Positions 19,549-30,805 of a DNA stretch of 64,000 nt are shown one piece after another. The stretch is taken from positions 34,563,564-34,627,563 of the forward strand of contig NC_052506.1 in assembly GCF_014356525.2 (NCBI RefSeq), read 5' to 3'. Position 1 is the first letter of the stretch, and each line of letters opens with the position of its first letter. The notes beneath the pieces were generated by a model that saw only the letters and a list, made by a program, of their open reading frames with translations, was not told the DNA's origin and did not search any database. This DNA comes from Nilaparvata lugens. Taxonomy: Eukaryota > Arthropoda > Insecta > Hemiptera > Delphacidae. The translations under genes and the position numbers were made by a program.

Positions 19549-22500
19549 TTCAGTTGTCACTGGTTCATCACCAGACCTTCATGTTCTCCCACTGTTGTCA
19601 CTGGTTCATCACCAGACCCTCAAGTTCTCCCGCAGTTGTCGCTGGTTTATCACCAGACCCTCAAGTTCTGCCGCAGTTATCACTGGTTCATCACCAGACC
19701 CTTATGTTCTCCCACAGTTATCTCTGGTTTGTCACCAGACCCTCAAGTTCTCCCCCAGTTATCGCTGGTTAGTCACCAGACCCTCATGTTCTCCCACAGT
19801 TATTGCTGGTTTGTCAACAGACCCTCAAGTTTTCCCACAGTTGTTGCTGCTTCATCACCAGACTCTCAAGTTCTCCCGTAGTTGTTGCTGGTTCATCACC
19901 AGACCTTCATGTTCTCCCGCAGTTATCACTGGTTCACCACCAGACCCTCATGTTCTCCTGCAGTTGTAGCTGGTTCATCACCAGACCTTCATGCTCTCCT
20001 GCAGTTATCACTGGTTTGTCACCAGACCCTCAAGTTCTCCCACAGTTGTCGCTGCTTCATCACCAGACCCTCAAGTTCTCCCGCAGTTGTCACTGGTTTA
20101 TCACCAGACCTTGATGTTCTCCCACAGTTATTGCTGGTTCGTCACCAGACCCTCATGTTCTCCCGCAGTTATCACTGGTTTGCTACCAGACCCTCATGTT
20201 CTCCCGCAGTTGTCACTGGTCCATCATCAGACCTTCAAGTTCTCCCGCAGTGATCGCTGGTTCATCACCATACCCTCATGTTCCCCCCAATTATCGCTTG
20301 TTCGTCACCAGACCCTCAAGTTCTCCTGCAGTTGTCGCTGGTTCATCACAAGACCCTCAAGTTCTCCCTTAGTTATCCCTGGTTCATCACCAGACCCTCA
20401 AGTTCTCCCACAATTATTGCTGGTTTGTCACCAGACCCTCATGTTCTCCCAAAGTTATTACTGGTTTGTCACCAGACCCTCAAGTACTCCCGCAGTTTTC
20501 GCTGGTTCTTCACCAGACCTTCATGTTCTCCCGCAGTTATTGCTGGTTTGTCACCAGACCCTCTAGTCCTACCGCAGTTGTCACTGGTTCATCACCAGAC
20601 CGTAATGTTCTCCTGCAGTTGTCGCTGGTTCATCATCAGACCTTCATGTTCCCCTGCAATTGTCGCTGGTTCATCACCACACCCTCATGTTCTCCAGCAG
20701 TTATCACTGGTTTGTCACCAGACCTTCAAGTTCTCCCGCAGTTGTCGCTGCTTCATCACCTGACCCTCAAGTTCTCCTGCAGTTTTCGCTGGTTCATCAC
20801 CAGACCTTCATGTTTTCCTGCAGTTATTGCTGGTTTGTCACCTGACCCTCAAGTTCTCCCGCAGTTGTTGCTGGTTCATCACCAGACCTTCATGTTCTCC
20901 TGCAGTTGTTGCTTGTTCATCATCAGACCTTCATGTTCTCCTGCAGTTGACGCTGGTTCATCACCAGACCCTCAAGATCTCCTGCATTTATCACTGGTTT
21001 GTCACCAGACCCTCAAGTTCTCCCACAGTTATTGCTGGTTTATCACCAGACCCTCATGTTCTCCTGCAGTTATTGCTGGTTCGTCACACCAGACCCTCAT
21101 GTTCTCCTGCAGTTATTGCTGGTTCGTCACCAGACCCTCAAGTTCTCCCACAGTTGTCGCTGGTTCATCACCAGACCCTCAAGTTCTCCTGAAGTTGTTG
21201 CTGCTTCATCACCTGACCCTCAAGTTCTCTCACAGTTGTCACTGGTTCATCACTAGACCTTCATGCTCTCCCACTGTTATCGCCGGCTTGTCACCAGACC
21301 CTCAAGTTCTCCCGCTTTTGTCGCTGGTTCATCATCAGACCTTCATGTTCTCCTGCAGTTATCGCTGGTTCATCACCAGATCCTCAAGTTCTCCTGCAGT
21401 TATCACTGGTTTGTCACAAGACCCTCAAGTTCTTCCACAGTTATCGCTGGTTTGTCACCAGACCCTCATGTTCTCCTGCAGTTATCGCTGTTTCATCACC
21501 AGACCTTCATGTTCTCCTGTAGTTATTGCTGGTTCGTCACCATACCCTCAAGTTCTTCCACATTTGTCGCTGATTCATCACCAGACCCTCATGTTCTTCC
21601 GCAGTTATTGCTGGTTCATCACCAGACCCTCAAGTTCTACCTCAGCTATTGCTTGTTCATCTCCTGACCCTAATGTCCTCCCGCAGTTATTGCTCATTTG
21701 TCACCAGACCCTCAAGTTCTCCCACAGTTGTCGCTGCTTCATCACCAGACCCTCAAGTTCTCCTGCAGTTGTCACTGGTTTATCACCAGACCTTGATGAT
21801 CTCCTGCAGTTATTGCTGGTTTGTCACCAGACCCTCATGTTCTCCCACAGTTATTGCTGGTTTGCTACCAGACCCTCATGTTCTCCCGCAGTTGTCACTG
21901 GTCCATCATCAGATTTTTATGTTCTCCCGCAGTTACTGCTGGTCATCATCAGTCCCACAAGTTCTCCTGCAGTTATCGCTGGTTTGTCACCATACCCTCA
22001 TGTTCCCCCCAATTATCGCTGTTCATCACCAGCCCTCAAGTTCTCCCGCAGTTGTTGCTGGTTCATCACAAGACCCTCAATTTCTCCTGCAGTTATCGCT
22101 GGTTCATCACCAGACCCTTAAGTTCTCCCACAGTTATTGCTGCTTTGTCACCAGACCCTCATGTTCTCCCACAGTTATCGCTGCTTCATCGCCAGACCCT
22201 CAAGTTCTCCTGCAATTGTCGCTGGTTCATCACCAGACCTTCATGCTCTCCCACAGTTATTGCTGGTTTGTCACCAGACCCTCTAGTTCTCCCGCACTTG
22301 TCGCTGGTTCATCACCAGACCTTCATGTTCTCCTTTAGTTGTTGCTGGTTCATCATCAGACCTTCATGTTCTCTCACAGTTGTCGCTGGTTCATCACCAG
22401 ACCCTCATGTTCTCCCCCAGCTATTGCTGCTTCATCACCAGACCATAATGTTCTCCCGCAGTTATCACTGGTTTGTCACCAGACCCTCAAGTTCTCCCGC

Positions 22501-22995
22501 AGTCATTGCTGTTTGTCACCAGACCCTCATTTCCTCCCACTGTTATCGCTGGTTTGTCACCAGACCCTCATTTTCTCCCCCAGCTATCGCTGGTTCGTCT
22601 CCAGACCCTCATGTTCTCCTGCAGCTATCGCTGGTTCATCACCAGACCCTCAAGTTCTTCCACAGTTGTCGCAGCTTCATCACCAGACCCTCAAGTTCTC
22701 CCGCAGTTGTCGCTGGTTCATCACCAGACCTTCATGTTCTCCCGCAGTTATTGCTGGTTCGCCACCAGACCCTCATGTCCTCCTGTAGTTATTGCTGGTT
22801 TGTCACCAGTCCCTCATGTTCTCCTGCAGTTATCGCTGGTTCGTCACCAGTCCCTCAAGTTCTCCCATAGTTGTCACTGGTTCATCACCATACCTTTATG
22901 TTCTCCCGCAGTTGTCACTGGTTCATCACCAGACCTTCATGTTCTTCAGCAGTTGTCGCTGGTTCATCACCAGACCCTCATGTTTTCCCTCATCT
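19549..22995. repeat. 41-bp minisatellite, about 84 tandem units
   Basis: The unit reads approximately GGTTCATCACCAGACCCTCA then AGTTCTCCCGCAGTTGTCGCT (41 bases), with two main variants (GGTTCATCACC and GGTTTGTCACC). The plus-strand unit has no stop in any frame, and 41 is not a multiple of 3. Long overlapping ORFs therefore appear in all three forward frames, the longest 551 codons (20466-22121), with a 41-residue peptide period. A block at about 20095-20300 recurs at about 21778-22030, showing a higher-order duplication about 41 units long. The ORFs are best read as by-products of the repeat. Confidence 0.95.
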
Positions 22996-23090
22996 TACTG
23001 ATTCCTTCAGGCACTAGATTCAAATAATGCCTCATTCTATAGCAGCTGAGGAAGCTAACTTCACTTCAAACTGTCAGCATTACTCACATT

Positions 23091-23547
23091 GGGGGTATTC
23101 ACAATGTTGGAGTTGGGCTAAGTCAAGCTATTCGCCAATTCCTGCTTCCTGGTATTTGCTATGTCTGTGTTAACTCAATACTATAGTAGTATATTAGAAA
23201 AAAGTAAATTCATATGGCTTTTGTTGGTGAGTAGTCCCTTGCAGGAAGGTCCCACCACCTGAATATATAATTTAAGCCATCAGTGGGCCTTATGACTGTC
23301 ATACTTCAGCCGGAACCAACTAGTAGAAAAAAATAGCAGATAGCGCAGGTTTGAGTCTGCTAACTCTGTTACCACGGCGGCCATATTTGGTAGCATAAGT
23401 GTGGTTATAAACTTTGAGTTACACAAATTAACCGCTTGGACCTCTATATTGCAGTTAGCTAAATAGAAGATGGATTTAGATGGGGCTTCACAATCCATAG
23501 TTATCAAATAGCATTTTAGCTGACTATAACAACAATGTGAATACCCC
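23091..23547. mobile_element. MITE with GGGGTATTCACA inverted ends
   Basis: Left end GGGGGTATTCACAATGTTG and right end CAACAATGTGAATACCCC are inverted and 457 bases apart. The interior is non-coding. No target duplication was recognised, so the superfamily is open. Confidence 0.5.
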
Positions 23548-24254
23548 TATTATAACTCTGGCTCTAATAATATTAGAGAATGACTGTTCCTTTTCAAGGT
23601 TAGTTACAATAAGCAAAAAAATGAATTAATAATATACAGGGTGATTCATAATTATGGTAAAATAATTTAATACATGATAGTAGAGGTAAAAATAAGAAAA
23701 AAAGTTCTTATAAACATATATCCATAAACGCTTCATTAGCGAGCTATACAGGGTGAAAGATTTCGCCTGGAATTCAGTTCCTCTGGTGAAATACACCGAT
23801 GCTGAATTGTTTGGGGACTAGTTTTTGAAAAACTTATGCTGGATTCATATGGAAAAATATTTGAAAAATTGAATAAATTTAGTCTGGAAGCTGTAGTGTG
23901 AGTAGTTTTTGAAAAAGTTGAAATATGCAAAAATATAAGTGGAAAAACACAGACTTCTACGTTTGATGCCCAATAACTTTCTTTAATGACCAGTAAACAA
24001 ATAATTTTTCACAAGAAAATTGTAGAGAATTTAATTCTGAGAAGAATGATGTAAGCTGTGTAAACTAAATTCGAATAAAAGTTGGATAAAATGTATTCTT
24101 ATGTAGTACATTACACCACAAAAATTTGCTGTTTTATGAGGAGAGAACTAACTCATAAGTTGTACCTGATTGCAAATAAAATATTCGGTTTTTTATGAAA
24201 AGTTTTTTTTTATATGAAAGTAACATATCTAGATGATATTAAACTTATAACAAA

Positions 24255-24832
24255 AGACTAGTAGATTATGCCATTAAGCCTAGAAGGAAGCTCGAACAGA
24301 AGTAGATGATCTCCTATGATTCCTGCCCAAATGTTTACTGAAAACTGATGTTGTGGAAGATTGGGATTGATGGCATGAGGATTCTCAGCTGCCCAAATAT
24401 GTTAGTTGTGGACGTTAACGATAGCTGTTCTTGTAAAGTGTGCCTCATCGGTAAATAAAACGGTTGTTAAAAAGTTTGGGTAAACAAGTTTTACTAAAAA
24501 CCATCGGCAAATACCAGCACGGGGAATACAGTCTCGTGGCAATAGAGTATGAACTTTCTGGAGGTGGTATGGATGTAATTGTTGCTCTTTTAGTATCCTC
24601 CAAATGATAGATTGATTGACATTAAACTGCACTGACAATTCTCTTGTGTTCTTCTCGGGATGTTCATAAATTTCATTAAGAACTTGTTCTTCTAACTCAA
24701 CAGTCTTAGTAGATCGGGGTCTGCCTGCATAAATGTGCTCTTTGGATATCAAAGAATCTGTCTCAGACAGACGTTGATGAATAGTGGCAAAAAACCTTGA
24801 ACTTGGACATACTCGGTTAGGAAAGTTCTCGG
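24255..24832 (-). pseudogene. Mariner-like transposase fragment
   Basis: The minus strand encodes the HTH region and the first catalytic aspartate: [55 protein letters not shown], then [19 protein letters not shown]. The next codon is a stop, and the frame then decays until about 24255. The N-terminal DUF4817-like piece ([12 protein letters not shown]...[10 protein letters not shown]) lies separately at 25336-25457, cut off by the inserted MITE. Domains for the second and third catalytic residues are absent. Confidence 0.75.
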
Positions 24833-24842
24833 TGTAAGTGCA

Positions 24843-25328
24843 GGTCCAGTGCCAACATAGGTACCTATTATCAAATTTTTGGTTTGGGATCGATTTAGTA
24901 TGTTATTTTGAGCACAAAATCACAAAAATTAAACAGCGCTCACTATTGTTTTTTAAATAAACTAAGTTCAAAGTAGCACAATTTTACATGCATTTAACCT
25001 ATGAGTAGCAGCCATTTTGATTATTTAAATCATCAAATTATGATATTCCTAATCTGAGTTTTCCTAACCCAAAGCTTTTCCTAACCTAAGCTTTCCTAAC
25101 ATAAAGCTTTTCCTAACCTAAAGCTTTTCCTAACCTACAGCTCTTCCTAACCTTAGCTACTTATGGTTGCTACTTCTAGGTTAAATGCATGTAGAGTTCT
25201 GCTACTTTGAACTTAGTTTATTTAAAAACAATAGTGAACGCCGTTCAATTTTTGTGATTTTGTGCTCAAAATAACATACTAAATCGATCCCAACCAAAAA
25301 TTTGATGACAGGTATGTTGGCACTGGAC
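24843..25328. mobile_element. Palindromic MITE inserted in the mariner-like element
   Basis: GGTCCAGTGCCAACATA at the left and TATGTTGGCACTGGAC at the right. The inverted arms are nearly 200 bases each and share GGGATCGATTTAGTATGTTA and TTAAATAAACTAAGTTCAAA. The centre has four to six tandem TCCTAACCTAAAGCTTT-like units. GTGCA directly repeated at 24838-24842 and 25329-25333 may be the target duplication. A degenerate relative lies at about 31036-31210. Confidence 0.7.
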
Positions 25329-26296
25329 GTGCACTTTAGCCAAGTTCTCTTGATACAAACGTCTTGCTTCAGTACTATTACAGTAGTGTCTCATTCCATA
25401 CATTAAATGCATGTCAGCTAATTTGGAGTATGAATAATGTCTAAAATTACCTGCCATTTTTTAAAAAGTTAACACTTAACACAAAAGCAAAGTGAAATGG
25501 TTACAAATAACTGGTTGATAGGTTAAACAAAATACACAACGTGGCTACAGTAGGCCTAACTTACAGTTTGTTTTTTTGTTCAACAGTGAGCTAAAATATT
25601 TCTGAAAATAATTTTCAGCTGATAATTTCTTTTAAATATTTTTTCATTCAAGACAAAATATATCAGCTGTTTTGTTCCAAAGGCCTACTGTAGCCGCGTT
25701 GTGTTTTTTGTTTAGCCTATTAACCAGTTATTTGTAACCATTTCACTTTGCTTTTGTGTTAAGTGTTAACTTTTTAAAAAATGGCAGGTAATTTTAGACA
25801 TTATTCATACTCCGAATTAGCTGAGAATACATTTTATCCAACTTTTATTCAAATTTAGTTTACACCGCTTACATCATTCTTCTCAGAATTAAATTCTCTA
25901 CAATTTTTATTGTGAAAAATTATTTGTTTACTGGTCATTAAAGAAAGTTATTAGGCATCAAATGTAGAAGTGTAGAAGTGTGTTTTTCTACTTGAATTTT
26001 TTGCATATTTCAACTTTTTTCTCAAAAACTACTCAACTAACGCTTCCAGACTAGTTTTATTCAGTTTTTCAGATATTTTTCCATTTGAATCCAGCATAAG
26101 TTTTTCAAAAACTAGTCCCCAAACAATTCAGCATCGGTGTATTTCACCAGAGGAACTGAATTCCGGGCGAAATCGTTCACTCTGTATAGCTCGCTAATGA
26201 AGCGTTTATGGATATATGTTTATAAGAACTTTTTTTCTTATTTTTACCTCTACTATCACGTATTAAATTATTTTACCATAATTATGAATCACTCTG

Positions 26297-26890
26297 TATA
26301 TAGCTATTGAATGTTACTCCAAGTCAAAGTTAGTAGACAAACTACTAACGTTGACTCCAGGTATCTTATCCATTTATTGATTGGTGCACCCGTATGTATC
26401 ACATATACTTCTCATGAATAAATTGAGAAAATTTAAGTTTTTAAATAAATTGAGAGCATGATTTTGCTTACCACACTAGGGTTCCTAGATTCTGGCTGCC
26501 GACCACCAAATGTTGGTTGGTGTCTTTCTAGGGTCCTCATCATGGCAGCCATCCAATGCTCGTTTTCACTTCAAGAAAACGCACACAGCAACAGACGACG
26601 CATGCAGACAGAGGGAGGAAAAATCTCACGCTAGAGAACGATTATTATTGTCGGCCGACAGTCAGTAAGTTTGAAAACGGCTATTCCTGGCGTCACACTG
26701 GTGCGAGCCAATTATTGATCTCTGCTGACCCATTAATGGTTGAGACTGGTGACTGAATCTGAATGCTGAATGTATGGGAACCTTAAAGCTGGATTCCCAA
26801 ATATTATCAGTACTGTATCAGTGATATTTATTTTTTAAATGGCAATATACTAGTATTATTCAGAATTATTCAAACACTAGCAGGTAAACT
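26297..26890. other. Region upstream of the CR1/L2-like LINE ORF
   Basis: Contains a short ORF (26556-26756) without recognisable domains. It may be the decayed 5' part of the LINE that follows. No gene supported. Confidence 0.35.
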
Positions 26891-29101
26891 GTGCTCCACA
26901 AAGGTCTGTTTAAGGTCTTTGTGGACGAAATGGAGCCCAGCATTATGTGCATCACAGAGCACTGGTTGAAAGAAGAGGAGTCAAATTTCTATGGAAATAT
27001 CGGCACAATCAGCCTAGCCAGCATCTACTGCAGGAATCTTCATAAAAATGGGGGTGCTGCAATTTACTTGAATAAGAAACTGCAATATAAAATAGTAGAG
27101 GTTACTAATTATTGCAAGGAGTGCACATTGGAGCTTGCAGCGGTGGAGCTGGTGGACTATCATATCATTGTTGTGTCAGTGTACCATCCACCAAATGGAG
27201 ATTTTGAAGGATTCACACTGCTTCTCGATGAATTTTTGTCCTTCATCTTGAGCAGGCAGCAAGACAGAATAATCATTGGTGGTGACTTCAATGTACACCT
27301 TGAAATTCCATCCAAGGAGAGAGATATCTTTGTCAACCTATTACGAAGTCACAATCTATTTGTTGGAAGTCTTTGTCCCACGAGGGGTGATGCTTGTCTG
27401 GACACTATGATAACCAACTTGAACTCCTGGGAGTATACTACCAGAGTGGTTGATCCCTTCATATCCGATCATAGCGCTGTTGTTCTTCAAGCAAATTTGC
27501 ATAAGACTGAACAAACTCAGGAACCGTGGAAGGCCAACTACATCAGCTACTCCATTGTGGTGAGAGAAGAAAGAATTCCCATTCTTTGCAGGAAGCTTGA
27601 GGGCATCAACTGGACGGAGGTTTTTGGACTCACAAAGCAAGAATACATGTTGGATATCCTGTTGGCTGGTTATGTTAATGTCTTCAACACAGTATTCCCA
27701 AAGACCATGAGAAAGGTTTCGAGAAACAGCAGAAGAGGAACTCAAACTGCAAATAGGCCATGGTTTGATGAAACTCTAGCCCAGGTGAAGAACCTAGTGG
27801 TACTGCTTCATCATAAGTACAAGACAGCAGCGACACCTGAAGATAAAAACTACTGGTTGAACCAGTACCAAAAACAAAAAAAAGAGTATAGGATTCAGGT
27901 TGGCATGGCAAAAAGAAACTACACGTCAGAGACTATAATGTCTGCTGATAATAACTGCAAAGCAGCCTGGGACATTATAAATACCCATCACCCAAAGAAA
28001 CCTCAAATGGAATCACCTCTCAATCCAGATGACTTTAACAATTACTTTGTTAGTGTGGCAGAAAACATTCTGCAGGAGTTGCCTGACTGTGGCTCAAATC
28101 CCATGAATAATGTAGGACAGGTGCAACAGCAGATGATGGACTGGAAGCTGGTGAGTGCAGACCGTGTGACCAAAATTGTTTCAAACCTGAAAAACTCCAG
28201 GTCTCAGGATATCTATGGACTTTCAACCTTTGTGCTAAAGGCAACAGCAAAACAAATAGCTGAACCATTGGCTGCAGCCATTAACAGCTGTTTTGTGGCA
28301 GGAAGGTTTCCAGACTGTCTCAAGACAGCAAGAACAGTGCCAATTCACAAGAAGGAGGAGACCAGTGATCCAGCAAACTTCAGGCCAATCTCCATGGTGC
28401 CTATCTTCTCAAAGGTGATCGAGACAGAGATGAAAATGCAGATGACCAACTTTTTTGAGGGGAATGGGCTGCTGTCATCATCGCAACATGGATTTAGAAA
28501 CAGACGATCCACAACTAGTGCTCTCCTGGCTTTGACAGAAAACATTCAGAGAAGTTTTGAGGATGGTGAATCCCTTGCCCTCACATTGTGTGACCTTAGC
28601 AAGGCCTTTGATTCGCTGTTTCACAGCCATATCATTTATGGATTGCTCCTGTGGGGTCACGCACCAGCTGTCCACGATGTGCTGCTACTGCAAAAGAAGG
28701 CTCTGAGAATAGTGACATTTTCCGGCTTCAGGGATCACTGCAGGCCACTATTTAGGGATCTTGGGATACTCACAGTATACAGTCAATTTGTATTGTGCTC
28801 GCTTATGTATATCAAGAAGAACCTGGTGCAGTTTCAAAAAAGGTGTGATATACACAGCCACAATACACGACATGCCACTAGACTGGAGGTACCCCGGAGC
28901 CGACTGGCGGGGAATTACAATAGCTTTCCTTCGCAGGCAATAAGATTTTTTAACAGCCTTCCTAGACCAATTCAGGAAACACCGAACTCTTGGTTCTATA
29001 CCACTCTGAAAAGTAAACTCCTGGAAAAGCCACTCTACTCACTACAGGAGTTTTACAGTGAACCTCTTTTTGGGAGTCAAGCACCTCCACAGCGTGAATG
29101 A
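26891..29101 (+). pseudogene. CR1/L2-like LINE ORF with in-frame loss of the RT core
   Basis: A 736-codon frame without any stop. The APE endonuclease comes first: CITEHWL, NGGAAIYL, VSVYHPPNGDFEGF, IIIGGDFNVHL, then DPFISDHSAVVLQ. The RT starts with FRPISMVPIFSKVIE, SQHGFRNRRSTTSALL and CDLSKAFDS. Directly after AFDS (about 28617) the frame jumps to the C-terminal region (YGLLLWGHAPAVHDVLLLQK), so the palm part with the GVPQGS-like and FADD motifs is gone. The C-terminal block NTRHATRLEVPRSRL is typical of CR1/L2-type elements. The start is a GTG right after a stop, so the 5' end is incomplete. Not functional as an RT. Confidence 0.8.
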
Positions 29102-30723
29102 CCATGTAGGTTATTTTTATTGAGAATTCCGACACTGCCTATCTGGAAACCCCAGTCATTGGCAACGACCTCAAGTATCAAGTAAGTAAAGCACAAATAG
29201 ATTTAGTTATATAGTTTCATGCTGATACCTATTGATAGTAACAACTGTACGGTAATAATTAAAAATTTGACATAGGTACTGAAAATTTGATGAACTGGAA
29301 ATAGGCCTATAACCATCCTCGATAAATTCAGAATATTTTTGCAACATTTCAAGTTAATCAGTTCAGTAGTTCAGACATGATGATGCGTCATTCATATTCC
29401 CTATCCCATAATATGAGATCAGAAAATGCTCAAATACATGATATAAATGTATAAGCCAACAAAAACAATTTATGTACATTAAGCCAATTCTTTTCTTTTA
29501 GTCCGGGCACAAAAATGTATTGAAAAAAGCACTCTGTGCTCCATGGTCATTTTCGGGTAACAGCTGTGGGGAATGTCTCAATTTCTTCCTTAGGACTAGA
29601 ATGATGAGAAATGCAAGACGATTATATCCCTTTGCGGATTTCAAGATTACAACACAACAGTTCATGAACGAGTTCATCAATCCAGGGGGTCACTATTAGT
29701 ATATTTATATGGGTCGATTTATATCCTATTATATTAAGCAAGAAATTTTTGTATATATTTTTATATTTATCTGGCTATTTATGTCCAACGGATCTCGAAA
29801 ACATCTCTAACATTTCTCACGAAATTTGGAACATAGTAGGTTTTTGATATAAAAATTTGATCGCACTAGGTCTCATCCCTGGGAAAACTCACTGAACAAG
29901 AAGGAAGAACATGAAAAGGATAATGATTATTCATCCTTGGAAGAACATATGATAATTTCGTCGTCTGTCAATAACAGAGAAAGAATTATGTTTAGCTGTT
30001 AGAATATTTGAAATCAATTAGCTTATTTTACGAGAAAAAATAGTCTATCTAGAAATTTTAATCGAGACTTGATCAAATTAATCTGATTTGTTGACATGAC
30101 ATGGAATATCTTTTCAAATTAGAGTATATCATAATTTTCAAAGTTAATCATTATTTTACAGTTTTAAGTGATTGGTGAGTGCTATTTTGTTATTAAATTT
30201 AGTTTGTAAACAATCTGAATTAGAACTTTTCTTTTTTCACATGTTTGGACCTAAAATTGGACCTGAATTCAAGTTTATGGAACATATAACCTACTTTTTG
30301 AAATATTTATAGAGTTTGAATCAAAATTCGGGGAAGAACGAGCGAAGCTCGGTGCCCCGATATTTATATATTACAGAAATTCATAAATTTCTATTATCAG
30401 CAATTTCAACGTTGTAGCTGACAAAATGAGCACCTGGAGCGCTGAATGCTATCGGAAGTTGGAACATGCGCATTACAATATTCGAGAGTTCAAGAGGAAG
30501 AGTGTGCAAAGAAAGTGAAATGTGACGTCTGACGTCCTTGTATACACTTAAGTAAGACATAACCTACAATTTATATTAGTAATAATAATACTAATCTACT
30601 ATTGAACTTGTGTTTAGGCGCATTGCTTGTTTATATTTTCAACTTCAATTGATCTTGGACAAGTCTTAGAAAATACTTCGATATAAATATATCTTAAACT
30701 TGAAATTTTCAAAATTTGCAGTA
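29102..30723. other. Intergenic region between the LINE and EMC5
   Basis: AT-rich, no coding signal. At about 30336-30360 lies a small GC-rich hairpin (CGGGG ... CCCCG enclosing ACGAGCGAAGCTCGGT). The EMC5 promoter and 5' UTR should be in the last few hundred bases, but no clear core promoter was seen. Confidence 0.4.
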
Positions 30724-30805
30724 ATGGCTAGATCATCAGGTCATAAGTTGTGTTTAATTTTTGGAGTGATTGCATTACTTCATGCAGCATATTCAGCTGC
30801 CCAAC
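30724..30805 (+). CDS. EMC5: EMC5 exon 1
   Basis: Start ATG at 30724; 27 codons plus one base. It encodes the first membrane helix and the AAYSAAQ motif. The donor GTAAGT follows at 30806. Confidence 0.95.

Larger units (their letters stand above)
23637..26296. mobile_element. Mariner-like (DD41D type) element with long inverted repeats
   Basis: The ends CAGGGTGATTC and GAATCACTCTG are flanked by TA on both sides, the mariner target duplication. The terminal inverted repeats extend about 465 bases (23637-24099 and 25825-26296). The interior holds a broken minus-strand transposase. It also holds an inverted duplication of its start region (25336-25560 against about 25680-25824) and a separate palindromic MITE (24843-25328). 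A related, also broken copy lies at 51189-55765. Confidence 0.75.

Noticed and set aside
20466..22121. 551-codon ORF and other long ORFs in the minisatellite as protein-coding genes
   Set aside because: All three forward frames are open because the 41-bp unit has no stop in any frame. There is no start context, splice site or known domain.
27356..27745. Minus-strand ORFs opposite the CR1/L2-like LINE
   Set aside because: Shadows of the endonuclease coding sequence.
30336..30360. Small GC hairpin as a terminator or riboswitch
   Set aside because: A eukaryotic intergenic context makes a bacterial-type terminator meaningless; it is probably part of a repeat.
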